Positions 29,043 through 37,091 of a stretch of DNA of 64,000 nucleotides are shown piece by piece (position 1 is the stretch's first letter; each line of letters begins with the position of its first letter). Source of the stretch: Saprospiraceae bacterium (GTDB lineage Bacteria > Bacteroidota > Bacteroidia > Chitinophagales > Saprospiraceae); NCBI GenBank assembly GCA_022841345.1, contig JALHRR010000004.1, positions 117,327 to 181,326 of the forward strand, given 5' to 3'. The notes under the pieces were generated by a model. The model was given only the letters and a program-made list of their open reading frames with translations, did no database searches and was not told the DNA's origin. A program made the position numbers and the translations under genes.

Positions 29043-29840
29043 TTAGGTGGCGATTTGTACTCTCCGTCCGAGGATAAACTGCACGGAAACTTCGTTGAAT
29101 TCAGCAGGTTTTTCTATATTAACGACATGTCCGCATTTTTTGATGATATGCAGATCTACATGCTTGACATCATCGATAAATTCCAGAATGGGTTGCAGAA
29201 ATAAGCGGTCTTCTTCACCCATTACATACAATGTAGGAATTTCAGGATGCCAGCTTTGTAATCTTTTAAGCAGTCCGGTGACCTGATTGGTGAGTTTGAA
29301 CCAGCGTAAAAATTCTTTTCTGGCGAGCCTGCGTGCTTCCTGAATGAAGACATTGCGTGATGCTGCATGTGTCTTTCTGGGCATCATCACGAAAGCAAAG
29401 ATTTTATATAGCCATATGAATGGCAACACATGCTTGAACGCATTCCCTATGCCCACCCAAAATCTTGACTCCGTGTTGAAATGTGTGATAGCCCCACCCA
29501 AAATCATGGATGCCACTCTATCAGGATACATTACGGACAAGTGTCTGATGATAATTGTACCCAGAGAAATACCTATGAGATGCGACTTTTCAATTTTGAG
29601 ATGATCGAGCACTTCCATGACATCTTCGACGATCATTTTAAAAGTATATTTCCTGGAAAAGGCCTCATCAGTTTTGCCTGCTGATTTGCCATGACCCCTA
29701 AGGTCAATCAGAAGAATGTTGAAATGAGGTTGAAAATATTTTATTTGTTGAAACCAGATATTTGAGCTGCCGCCTGCCCCATGGATGAAGACCACCCACT
29801 CTTTATTTACTTCCTGTTCGTATGTTTTGTAGTATAGCAC
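29043..29840 (-). CDS. Alpha/beta-hydrolase fold protein
   Basis: 265 residues. Oxyanion-hole region VVFIHGAGGSSNIW near residue 17; nucleophile elbow GISLG (Ser, pattern GxSxG) near residue 95; acid in GEEDRLF; catalytic His in KCGHVVNIEKPAEF near the C terminus. The full triad is present, so the enzyme is probably active as an esterase, lipase or C-C hydrolase. The substrate is not inferable and no pathway neighbours are present. Confidence 0.9.
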   Translation of the reverse strand: MLYYKTYEQEVNKEWVVFIHGAGGSSNIWFQQIKYFQPHFNILLIDLRGHGKSAGKTDEAFSRKYTFKMIVEDVMEVLDHLKIEKSHLIGISLGTIIIRHLSVMYPDRVASMILGGAITHFNTESRFWVGIGNAFKHVLPFIWLYKIFAFVMMPRKTHAASRNVFIQEARRLARKEFLRWFKLTNQVTGLLKRLQSWHPEIPTLYVMGEEDRLFLQPILEFIDDVKHVDLHIIKKCGHVVNIEKPAEFNEVSVQFILGRRVQIAT

Positions 29841-30207
29841 AGGTCAGTTTAACATAGAGTAGTGAATAATGTTTGGATTGAGGGATTATTCAATCGGGTC
29901 GCAAGGTAAGCATAGGTATTGACTGGGAGGCCAATTATTGAGAAATGAAATGTTATAAATGAAAAGTGGAGTAATAATGGAACATTTTGTTCTAATAAGC
30001 ATATGATAATTGACTTGAAAATGAAGTTTGTATTAAACTCTGAGGGTTTGGAATAATTTGTCAGAATCACATGAAGGGTTGATTGTCAAATGATATATTA
30101 CTTCAAATGGCCGATTCTTTGTATCATATTTATTTTAGATCAAAATTGATCATGATAATGAAAACCTACATTATTCTACCTTTATGTTTATGTAATGAAT
30201 TGAATTT
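29841..30207. other. Gene-free region, nothing distinctive
   Basis: 367 nt between divergent genes (hydrolase on minus, HEYGH protein on plus). A+T-rich with no credible reading frame, hairpin array or simple repeat noticed. It presumably contains both promoters. Confidence 0.5.
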
Positions 30208-31098
30208 TTGTCCAATCAAATAATTAATGAATTGGAACTATACTTGATTAACCTTCTCAAATTGTTTGCAATTGCGCTGATTTTCTTCAATGGAAATCTC
30301 TTTTGCCAGTTTGTTTCAATGAAGAAGCTCAATAGGAATATTGATTATTTTCAGTCCCTGAATGCGGCTTTCGCAGGGATCATGCTTGGATACGGATTCA
30401 GCCTGATACGGATAACAGATTTGCTGAGTGAAATTGTTCTATTCTCAGGACTTTTTTTATCAGGCATTACAGTATTGAGCATGCTTTCCGGACTCCTGAA
30501 TTTACTGATAAAAAGAGACGGATCAAGAATCAAAAACAGTTTTTTCATTCTGTCAGGATTATTCAATACTGATAACAAAGATTCTTCATCCCTTAATATC
30601 CCTCTTCTATTGAGCCGATTTACCTGGGAATTGCCCCAAACTTTGTTGGGTTATTTCTTTGTTCAATGGATAAATTCGATTGGCAGGGTAGGAGAGGTAC
30701 AGTTTTTAGCGGGTTCAACTTTTTGCCTGAGTTATCGGAATTCTAGCCGAAGACAGGGTGTGAGTATCAGTAATTTTATTTATGTGTGTTTGCTTCGCCG
30801 GGAAGTCAAATTTGAAAAAGATCCTTTATTACTGCATGAATATGGGCATCACCTGCAAAGCAGAAAGTGGGGCTTGTTTTATTTGTTTGTCATTGGAATT
30901 CCTAGTCTCATATCCGCAATCAGGGCTAAACCATTGCCCGGAGGAATCACGACCCATGATCTTCAATGGTATGAAATGCAGGCTAACCGATATGCTGCAG
31001 ATTATTTACAAGAGAGTTTTCAGGCAGACTGGACCCCTTTTGAACCGCCATTTAACAGCTTTCCGCGAAGAAAACCCAGGCATTTACTTGAAAAGTGA
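30208..31098 (+). CDS. Membrane protein with HEYGH zinc-protease-like motif
   Basis: About 296 residues. Hydrophobic segments near residues 14-37, 48-66 and 74-95, then a soluble part with LLHEYGHHLQSRKWG (HExxH) and, about 45 residues later, YEMQANRYAADYL (a Glu-x-x-Ala helix as in small gluzincins). This pattern suggests a zinc-dependent membrane metallopeptidase or a degenerate relative; no named family recognised. The start is uncertain: TTG at 30208 keeps the first membrane helix (in-frame stop at 30196), while the first ATG at 30319 loses it. The 3' end overlaps ftsY by 15 nt, convergently. Confidence 0.7.
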   Translation: MSNQIINELELYLINLLKLFAIALIFFNGNLFCQFVSMKKLNRNIDYFQSLNAAFAGIMLGYGFSLIRITDLLSEIVLFSGLFLSGITVLSMLSGLLNLLIKRDGSRIKNSFFILSGLFNTDNKDSSSLNIPLLLSRFTWELPQTLLGYFFVQWINSIGRVGEVQFLAGSTFCLSYRNSSRRQGVSISNFIYVCLLRREVKFEKDPLLLHEYGHHLQSRKWGLFYLFVIGIPSLISAIRAKPLPGGITTHDLQWYEMQANRYAADYLQESFQADWTPFEPPFNSFPRRKPRHLLEK

Positions 31099-32040
31099 CT
31101 CCACAAATACCTTTTTATTGAACACTTGCAGCATCTCGATTCCTTCTCCTACACCAATATACTTGATAGGAATTTTAAATTGATCTGAGATTCCGAGCGC
31201 TACACCACCTTTAGCAGTTCCATCAAGTTTTGTGAGGGCAAGACAACTTACTTCTGTGGCAGCCGTAAATTGTTTTGCTTGTTCGATTGCATTCTGACCG
31301 GTGGTAGCATCAAGTACCAGCATCACATCATGGGGAGCTGATTCCATTTTCTTACTGATGGAGCGCTTGATTTTAGACAACTCATTCATCAGATGAATTT
31401 TGGTATGTAATCTTCCTGCAGTATCAATGATGGCCACATCGCAGCCATTATTTTGCGCATATTGAACGGTCTCATAAGCAACAGCAGCAGGGTCGGTTTC
31501 CATACCTTTTGAATAAAAATCGCATCCAACCCGTTCTGACCATATTTGAAGCTGATCCACAGCAGCAGCACGGAAAGTGTCACCTGCACCAATGACTACC
31601 TTCATTCCTTTTTGTTTGAATTGGAAGGCGAGCTTACCAATCGTTGTTGTTTTTCCAACTCCATTGACCCCTACTACCAGTAGTACATATGGTCTGTCTG
31701 ATACCGGAATTATAAAGTCATCATAGTCTTCTGTATTATTTTCGCTCAGAAGATCTGATATTTCAGTACGCATAATCTCATTGAGCTCTTTGGTATCCAG
31801 ATATTTATCTTTAGCGACACGGGCTTCAAGGCGATCGATAATTTTGACAGTTGTTTCAAGTCCAACATCAGCAGAAATCAGGGCTTGTTCCAGTTCGTCA
31901 AGTACCTCTTCATCAACGCTTGATTTTCCTGCAATAGCTTTGGAAATTTTGCCGAAAAAACTGGTTTTAGTCTTTTCCAGACCTTTATCCAATGCTTCTT
32001 CCTGTTCTTTTTTGCCAAATATTTTCTTGAAAAAACTCAT
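31084..32040 (-). CDS. ftsY: Signal recognition particle receptor FtsY
   Basis: GTPase that docks ribosome-SRP complexes at the inner membrane for co-translational insertion. 318 residues: a very short charged A region, then the NG domain. Seen: G1 GVNGVGKTTTIGKLA, the insertion-box DTFRAAAVDQL, G3 DTAGR, G4 TKLD and the closing DGTAKGG. Bacteroidota often keep ftsY next to rpmB-rpmG-DUF4295. Here those genes lie 1.1 kb upstream, separated by a UPF0158 gene and repeats. The stop overlaps the convergent HEYGH gene by 15 nt. Confidence 0.97.
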   Translation of the reverse strand: MSFFKKIFGKKEQEEALDKGLEKTKTSFFGKISKAIAGKSSVDEEVLDELEQALISADVGLETTVKIIDRLEARVAKDKYLDTKELNEIMRTEISDLLSENNTEDYDDFIIPVSDRPYVLLVVGVNGVGKTTTIGKLAFQFKQKGMKVVIGAGDTFRAAAVDQLQIWSERVGCDFYSKGMETDPAAVAYETVQYAQNNGCDVAIIDTAGRLHTKIHLMNELSKIKRSISKKMESAPHDVMLVLDATTGQNAIEQAKQFTAATEVSCLALTKLDGTAKGGVALGISDQFKIPIKYIGVGEGIEMLQVFNKKVFVESLFK

Positions 32041-32158
32041 GACTTGTTTTTAAATTGAGCGCGAAGATACTACAAATGCGGCAGGTGGGAAAGGGGAAAA
32101 TCTTTTCAATGATATTTTCGCGATTAAGTTCAATGAAATAACTACGCGCATAGATCAC

Positions 32159-32189
32159 TTGTTAGAAAAAATCATTTTGTCTATTTTTG
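32159..32189 (+). promoter_or_regulatory. Promoter of the UPF0158 gene
   Basis: TTG at 32159-32161, 20-nt spacer, TATTTTTG at 32182-32189, 21 nt before the ATG at 32211. Confidence 0.55.
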
Positions 32190-32210
32190 CAGTTCATAAA
32201 ATCTCCAGCT

Positions 32211-32651
32211 ATGCCTGATTTTACAAAAGAGCAGCTCAATGACATCATTCAAGAAATAGAGATGGGTTTCAGAGTTTTCTACCATAAAGAAAGCGGTGAA
32301 TTATTACAAATTCCAGGAGAAGGATTGGAGGGTATGGAAGGATTTGAAGAAGAGGAAGAAAAGTTGGAGGAAAACTTCACAGATTATAAAGAATTAAGGA
32401 AAATGGATTCCCGGGAATCTTTTCAAATCATGGAAAGTTTTGCAGAACAACTTTCAGACAGGAATCCACTTAAGCATCGGCTCTTCTCAGCACTCAGCCA
32501 AAACAGACCATTTGCCAGATTCAAACAGGAGATTGATCATGCCGGAATATTTAGAGATCAATGGTTTGATTTTAAAATGGAATATCAGCTGGAGTGGTAT
32601 TCTAAGTTAATAGAGCGAAATAATTGGTTCGGAACAGATGAAGAAGAATGA
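32211..32651 (+). CDS. UPF0158-family protein
   Basis: 146 residues from the ATG at 32211 (MPDFTKEQLND); an earlier TTG in frame would place the start inside the promoter. The pattern matches UPF0158: an N-terminal EIEMGFRVFYHKESGEL, a long acidic run (EGFEEEEEKLEENF), then ESFQIMESFAEQL and the C-terminal RPFARFKQEID and WFDFKMEYQLEWY. Function of the family is unknown. It is inserted between ftsY and the rpmG-rpmB cluster on the opposite strand to both. Confidence 0.85.
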   Translation: MPDFTKEQLNDIIQEIEMGFRVFYHKESGELLQIPGEGLEGMEGFEEEEEKLEENFTDYKELRKMDSRESFQIMESFAEQLSDRNPLKHRLFSALSQNRPFARFKQEIDHAGIFRDQWFDFKMEYQLEWYSKLIERNNWFGTDEEE

Positions 32652-33072
32652 TCTCAAATAGTGAAACAACTGGACTCACACTTCGCTTAACCACTTACCC
32701 GATTCACAGATTAACTAAACGAACATTTTCTATTCACAGCTGTCACGTTGCGTGCAACGTGACTATGGCAAGTGCCATAAGGGCTGATTCTTCAGAGACA
32801 GATGCAAAGCATTGCCTCTCTAAACAATAGGTGTATTCTCCCCCCTGTTCTCCATAACGTTTACTGACTTAACGAACCACACACCATAAACTCAACCAAC
32901 ACTCACACCTCGATTTAACCCTTAACCGATTAACCAATAACTTACCCATACTCCGCCTCAACGCCTTAACGAAACATACTCCCTACCTGGCACCCACACT
33001 CACACTTCGCTTAACCGATTGAACGCTTAACCGGCTTTTAAACCAAATTGAGTGTTCAGTCTATATCACGAC
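32652..33072. repeat. Gene-free, strand-asymmetric C/A-rich region with hairpins
   Basis: About 420 nt. The plus strand is poor in G and carries recurring words of the type CTTAACC(G), CGATTAACC and ACTCACAC (about 32675-32735 and 32850-33045). In the middle, 32742-32822, are hairpins: GTCACGTTGC/GCAACGTGAC with 2-nt loop (32742-32763), TATGGCA/TGCCATA with 2-nt loop (32764-32779), and ATGC-AAA-GCAT (32802-32812). No convincing protein. This block separates UPF0158 from the DUF4295 cluster. Confidence 0.65.
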
Positions 33073-33104
33073 AAAAAGGCCTTCCTCTTGCGGGGAAAGC
33101 CTTT
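33073..33104 (-). terminator. Terminator of the rpmB-rpmG-DUF4295 operon
   Basis: On the minus strand an AAAGGC(T)TTCC stem pairs across a short loop with GGAAGGCCTTT, one mismatch and one wobble, followed by TTTTT. It lies about 40 nt beyond the DUF4295 stop. Confidence 0.6.
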
Positions 33105-33143
33105 CATATCATTCATTCAAAAGACAATTATGAATACCGGAAA

Positions 33144-33320
33144 TTACTTGCCGGCGAAAAAGTCTTTTACTTTATCCTTGTGTATGATAAGCTCCTGGTA
33201 GGAATATTTTCCTGTTACAGGATCTTTGATGCTTTTAACCACTTTGACATGATCCTTACCACTACCTGCATTGGCAGCACGTTGAGCAACTCTCGCGTTC
33301 TTTGAAACTTTCTTAGCCAT
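33144..33320 (-). CDS. DUF4295 small basic protein
   Basis: 58 residues, beginning MAKKVSKNARVAQRAA and ending KDKVKDFFAGK. This short Lys-rich protein sits just after rpmG in most Bacteroidota and is called DUF4295; association with the ribosome is likely from context but unproven to my knowledge. It starts 2 nt after the rpmG stop, so it is translationally linked. Too short for common length cut-offs but well supported by sequence and position. Confidence 0.9.
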   Translation of the reverse strand: MAKKVSKNARVAQRAANAGSGKDHVKVVKSIKDPVTGKYSYQELIIHKDKVKDFFAGK

Positions 33321-33322
33321 GA

Positions 33323-33511
33323 TTATTTGATTTCACGGTGAATGGTATATTTCCTCATGATAGAATTGTACTTTTTAAGTTCCAGTCTATCAGGTGTGTT
33401 CTTCCTGTTCTTCTGCGTCACAAAGCGGGAAGTGCCCGGAAGGCCACTCGCTTTGTGCTCTGTGCATTCCAGAATCACCTGGATTCTGTTGCCTTTACTC
33501 TTCTTAGCCAT
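33323..33511 (-). CDS. rpmG: Ribosomal protein bL33
   Basis: 62 residues, the length and pattern of bL33: [19 protein letters not shown] at the start, [15 protein letters not shown] at the end. Most zinc-binding Cys pairs of C+ type L33 are absent (only one Cys, in ILECTEH), so this is a zinc-independent (C-) version. Lies between rpmB (23 nt upstream) and DUF4295 (2 nt downstream). Confidence 0.96.
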   Translation of the reverse strand: MAKKSKGNRIQVILECTEHKASGLPGTSRFVTQKNRKNTPDRLELKKYNSIMRKYTIHREIK

Positions 33512-33534
33512 TGTTTTTAGGTTTGCTTTTTAGC

Positions 33535-33783
33535 TTATAATGCGACGTTGGTACGAACGCCTTTTTTTTCTAGTTTTTTGATATATTGGTAAATTCCCAA
33601 TTTATCAATGGTACGCATAGCGCTGGTAGAAACTTTGATCGTTACCCAGTTTCCTGTTTCCGGTACGAAAAAGGCTTTTTTCTGCAAGTTTGGCAGAAAA
33701 CGTCTCTTCGTTTTGCGGTTAGAGTGAGATACATTGTTTCCCACTATTGGGCGCTTGCCCGTCAATTGACATACTTTAGACAT
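33535..33783 (-). CDS. rpmB: Ribosomal protein bL28
   Basis: 82 residues from the ATG at 33783: [20 protein letters not shown], then [18 protein letters not shown], the canonical L28 N terminus. A longer in-frame reading to 33894 would run through the tRNA gene and is rejected. First protein gene of the rpmB-rpmG-DUF4295 operon; the tRNA-Arg gene lies 52 nt upstream on the same strand and may be co-transcribed. Confidence 0.96.
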   Translation of the reverse strand: MSKVCQLTGKRPIVGNNVSHSNRKTKRRFLPNLQKKAFFVPETGNWVTIKVSTSAMRTIDKLGIYQYIKKLEKKGVRTNVAL

Positions 33784-33835
33784 GTTAAATTCTTCTTTAA
33801 ACCTTCTATAAAAGCCGGTGAATGAATGTATTATG

Positions 33836-33909
33836 TGACTTCGGCAGGACTCGAACCTGCAACCTTCTGATCCGTAGTCAGATGCTCTATCCAATTAAGC
33901 TACGAAGCC
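33836..33909 (-). tRNA. tRNA-Arg (anticodon ACG)
   Basis: 74-nt cloverleaf on the minus strand. Acceptor stem GGCTTCG/CGAAGTC (one G-T pair) with discriminator A; D arm with AGCTTAATTGGATAGAGC; anticodon stem TCTGA/TCAGA with loop CTACGGA (anticodon ACG, reading CGN after A34-to-I editing); T arm GCAGG-TTCGAGT-CCTGC. No encoded CCA follows (the 3' flank reads CATAATA). Confidence 0.95.
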
Positions 33910-33927
33910 CTTTTTCAAATCAGGCTG

Positions 33928-33935
33928 CAAATATA
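33928..33935 (-). promoter_or_regulatory. -7 box upstream of tRNA-Arg/rpmB
   Basis: Minus-strand TATATTTG, an exact TAnnTTTG match, 18 nt before the tRNA 5' end. No good TTG at the usual spacing. Confidence 0.45.
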
Positions 33936-33979
33936 ATGCTACTCCGCTTATTCTGCACTTTTTTCTCAGAAAAAAACTT

Positions 33980-35620
33980 TCATAAGCCATCCATTTTAAT
34001 GAATGGCTTACTTCTGACCTCTTTTTCATTGCGTACAGTGAAAATATATTGACCTGGTACGAGTTTCGAAATATCAATTTCAAGCTCCGGATCTCCAAAA
34101 ACTACAGGATGCAATTTATCCTGCAAAACGATCTGCCCCAACATGTTTATAATCAGAATATCATGATCCGTAAATTCATTTCCTTTAAAAACATATTTGA
34201 GTCTGTTCTTCGCAGGATTGGGCATGAGCTTATCTACAGTAAGATGATCCTCTATATTGCCAAACTCCTTGCTGAGCAGTATCATGCTGCGTTCAAGGTT
34301 CAGCCTTCCTCCGCTGAGTGTTCGCTCCTGAAGATTGCTGTTTTTATCCACACCATCCAGGATATATTGTTTTACCAAAAGACTGGCACCTGAAGGATTG
34401 AATTTAGTAAAAGCAGCAAATTCCGGAGATGGCATACTATATAAGAGTGCTATGGCTCCCGTCACTAATGGGGTAGAAAAGGATGTTCCACCACCGTCAG
34501 TGCCGCCTGCGACGGAGTAAGAATTTCCTGTATTTGCTGTATGTATATTGATGCCCGGAGCACCCAAATCTATATGCTCCCTGCTAAAACCTGCGTCCTT
34601 AGCTTTAATATCATCTACTGTAGTATTTGTCACACCTATAATATATGGACTGGGGCACAATGTAGGTAAATCACCAACTTGCCCAATATTGACATTGTTA
34701 TTCGAAGTTGCAACTGCCGTCATAATTCCATAATTACCCATCACATCATACATTTGACACCAACTTGGAAATTCATCAGGAAAAGTATTGTCCCTTCCAA
34801 AAGAAGCATTAGTTGCCACTATGTATGCTCCATCTGCTCCATCTGAATTATCATACCTTTTGCGCATTTCGACGATGTATTCATAGGCTTCTATAATCTG
34901 ACCGACAGTTTGAACATTGCTCAACATCAGAATTTTGATATTCCAGTTGATGCCGGCTACACCGATATTGTTATTACCCGTAGCGCCTAAAATACCACAA
35001 ACCGGAGTAGCATGATTTCTGATATCAGCCGGATGCTTGTCTGTACCAAGGCTTATATTCAGTCCTTTATAATCATCAATATACCCATTATTGTCATTAT
35101 CTATACCGTCATTTGGGGTTTCTGCGCGGTTGACCCAAAATTGACTGATGAGGTCTTCATGGTTGACTTCGGGTCCTTCTCTTTCTACCACTGCAATTAC
35201 AATGGTATCACCATCAGAAGTATATCCACCTGTAGACTGCGTCCAGGCACGTTTTGCTCTTATTTTGTCCAGATACCACTGAACATTTGCCTCAGGATCA
35301 TTGGGTTCTTTTGTGTTTCTATTCTGAACTTCCGCGTCATTTTGTATGTATAGAACTTCTGAAAATGACTCAAGTCCTTTCCTGATGTCATCTCTGCTGA
35401 CATCATCCTCCCATTTCAACAAATAGATATTTAATGAACTTGAAATTCGCTTCCATTCCAATCCCGCTGACCTGTGATTTAAGAAGGATTTTACAACTGT
35501 TTCTCCGCCTGAATGGCTGTGAAACTGGACAATCAATCGCTTTTCAAGATTTATATCCTGAGCAAAGACAGGTGCTTGAAAAATGAATAAATACAGGGCA
35601 AGTAAGAATATTTTATACAT
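33980..35620 (-). CDS. Secreted subtilisin-like (S8) protein with T9SS sorting domain; catalytic Asp replaced
   Basis: 546 residues: signal peptide (about 1-20, ending VFA/QD), an N-terminal prodomain-like stretch, an S8 domain (about 125-440) and a C-terminal T9SS type A domain (KLMPNPAKNRLKYVF ... KPFIKMDGL). Catalytic His region is NHATPVCGILGATGN and Ser region GGGTSFSTPLVTGAIALL. Where subtilases have the D(T/S)G motif this protein reads IAVVEREGPEVNHEDL, so the usual Asp is Glu (GAA codon in the sequence as given). Either a Glu-variant protease or a pseudo-protease. DNDNNGYIDDYKG is a calcium-type loop. Confidence 0.9.
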   Translation of the reverse strand: MYKIFLLALYLFIFQAPVFAQDINLEKRLIVQFHSHSGGETVVKSFLNHRSAGLEWKRISSSLNIYLLKWEDDVSRDDIRKGLESFSEVLYIQNDAEVQNRNTKEPNDPEANVQWYLDKIRAKRAWTQSTGGYTSDGDTIVIAVVEREGPEVNHEDLISQFWVNRAETPNDGIDNDNNGYIDDYKGLNISLGTDKHPADIRNHATPVCGILGATGNNNIGVAGINWNIKILMLSNVQTVGQIIEAYEYIVEMRKRYDNSDGADGAYIVATNASFGRDNTFPDEFPSWCQMYDVMGNYGIMTAVATSNNNVNIGQVGDLPTLCPSPYIIGVTNTTVDDIKAKDAGFSREHIDLGAPGINIHTANTGNSYSVAGGTDGGGTSFSTPLVTGAIALLYSMPSPEFAAFTKFNPSGASLLVKQYILDGVDKNSNLQERTLSGGRLNLERSMILLSKEFGNIEDHLTVDKLMPNPAKNRLKYVFKGNEFTDHDILIINMLGQIVLQDKLHPVVFGDPELEIDISKLVPGQYIFTVRNEKEVRSKPFIKMDGL

Positions 35621-35650
35621 GGCGAAGGGCTGTCTTTGATCAATAATGGG

Positions 35651-36445
35651 CTAAATTAAGGTATTCAATTCGTATAAATACTTTTTCATATGTAAAAGTC
35701 TGCTACCATACCAGGAGAAAAACATTCCATCCACCATGATTACACGTGATTTCGGAAAAAGGCTTTGTACTTCTTCAATATGTTTTTCATCAAATGGATA
35801 TGGTTCAGAAGATAAAAATACATGAGTAACTTTTTCAGACAATTCTGAATTGGCATTTATCTCCGGATAACGTTCCAGATGACCAAATGCGTTTTTTAAA
35901 CCCAAAAAATTCAAAAAATTATGAATAAAAGTGTCGGACCCGACCGCCATAAACGGATTTCTCCATATCAAATACACTACACACAGTTTCTTTTCTGCAA
36001 AGAATTCCCACCATTCTCCATTTAGGAGCTCAAATTGCGCATTAATTTGTTTGCTTTCAACTTCATTCCCGGTAATTTGGCCTATTTTCTCTATCATTTC
36101 TGTCATATCTTCCCACTTTTTGACATCACTCATCCATACAGGATATCTTTTTTCCAGTGTTTCAATATCTTCTTTTGTATTCTCTTCTTTATTTCCAATA
36201 ATAAGATCGGGCTGCAGCGATTCGATGATGTCAAAATGAATCTGTTTTGTTCCACCAATGATAGAAACAGATTTTACCTGAGGGGTGGGAAGAATACAGA
36301 ATTTGGTACGGCCTGCAATTCGCCCGTACAGACCAAGATCAAACAAAAGTTCAGTAATGGAAGGAACCAAAGAAATGATTCGTTTCGGATTTTCGGGACA
36401 CATTACCATTCGCCCCATCTGATCTATATGAGCAGTGGCACTCAT
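35651..36445 (-). CDS. Helical-backbone metal-receptor (BtuF/TroA-like) substrate-binding protein
   Basis: 264 residues from the ATG at 36445 (MSATAHIDQMGRMV). The reading extends further upstream but that part overlaps the DUF1684 gene in another frame. The pattern PKRIISLVPSITELLFDLGL, later QPDLIIGNKEE, and GSDTFIHNFLNFLGLKNAF are typical of ABC-type cobalamin/siderophore binding domains. No signal peptide or lipobox is seen, unlike true periplasmic receptors, and no permease or ATPase is adjacent. A cytoplasmic or non-transport role is possible. Starts 4 nt after the DUF1684 stop. Confidence 0.85.
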   Translation of the reverse strand: MSATAHIDQMGRMVMCPENPKRIISLVPSITELLFDLGLYGRIAGRTKFCILPTPQVKSVSIIGGTKQIHFDIIESLQPDLIIGNKEENTKEDIETLEKRYPVWMSDVKKWEDMTEMIEKIGQITGNEVESKQINAQFELLNGEWWEFFAEKKLCVVYLIWRNPFMAVGSDTFIHNFLNFLGLKNAFGHLERYPEINANSELSEKVTHVFLSSEPYPFDEKHIEEVQSLFPKSRVIMVDGMFFSWYGSRLLHMKKYLYELNTLI

Positions 36446-36449
36446 GTGC

Positions 36450-37091
36450 TCAATGCCCTGATTTTTTGTATGCTTTTTCTCCGGCTGAAATTTCAATGGG
36501 CAAATGGTTTTCGGCGGGAGGAACAGGGCAATTAAATCCATCTCCATATGCACACCATGGATTGTAGGCAAAATTGAAATCAATGAGAACTTCATTGTCC
36601 GGGTCAATATCAAACTTGCTCATTTCCAAATACCTGCCGCCACCATATGTTGCTGAGCCATTACTCACATCTTTGAATGGCAGAAAAAGGGAGTTTTGGT
36701 ACAATGGATTCTTTTGCTGTACGTACTGATAGGTTGTCAGGCGAAAACTATCCAAACCAATTTTGAAATGTAGATACCCAAAGGCCTGAAAGGGTTTAGA
36801 ACTACCACTGTAAGTGGGCATCTCAACTATTTTAGCATCATCAATTGGCTCAAAAGTAGCAGTGACTTTATATGTGGAGTCCGGAGCAAAGAAATCCAGA
36901 TAAATGGTATCGGTAGCTTCAAAAGGCTTCCGTTCCAGATTTGGATAAGTGTTAAAATATTGGGCACGGTGTTCGGCTATTTTTTCCAGCCATTCGGATT
37001 GAGCATCTGAATTCATTACAAACAAGCAAAGTACAACGATCAATAAAAGTCTGGAAAACTGTGCCATATATTTAATCATTTCATTATTCAA
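36450..37091 (-). CDS. DUF1684-family exported protein
   Basis: 213 residues. Signal peptide within the first ~30 residues (LLLIVVLCLFVMNSDAQ). The C-terminal half has the DUF1684 hallmarks GSATYGGGRYLE, IDFNFAYNPWCAYGDGFNCP and PAENHLPIEISAGEK. Family function unknown. It sits in a three-gene minus-strand run: the beta-propeller gene overlaps it by 8 nt upstream and the metal-receptor gene starts 4 nt downstream, so the three are likely co-expressed. Confidence 0.9.
   Translation of the reverse strand: MNNEMIKYMAQFSRLLLIVVLCLFVMNSDAQSEWLEKIAEHRAQYFNTYPNLERKPFEATDTIYLDFFAPDSTYKVTATFEPIDDAKIVEMPTYSGSSKPFQAFGYLHFKIGLDSFRLTTYQYVQQKNPLYQNSLFLPFKDVSNGSATYGGGRYLEMSKFDIDPDNEVLIDFNFAYNPWCAYGDGFNCPVPPAENHLPIEISAGEKAYKKSGH

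Noticed and set aside
29849..30070. 73-residue minus-strand frame upstream of the hydrolase
   Set aside because: Low-complexity, no domain, occupies the likely promoter region.
33784..33894. N-terminal extension of ribosomal protein bL28
   Set aside because: It reads through the tRNA-Arg gene; the conserved bL28 start is the ATG at 33783.
36446..36613. 56-residue N-terminal extension of the metal-receptor protein
   Set aside because: It overlaps the DUF1684 gene in a different frame; the family N terminus begins shortly after the ATG at 36445.
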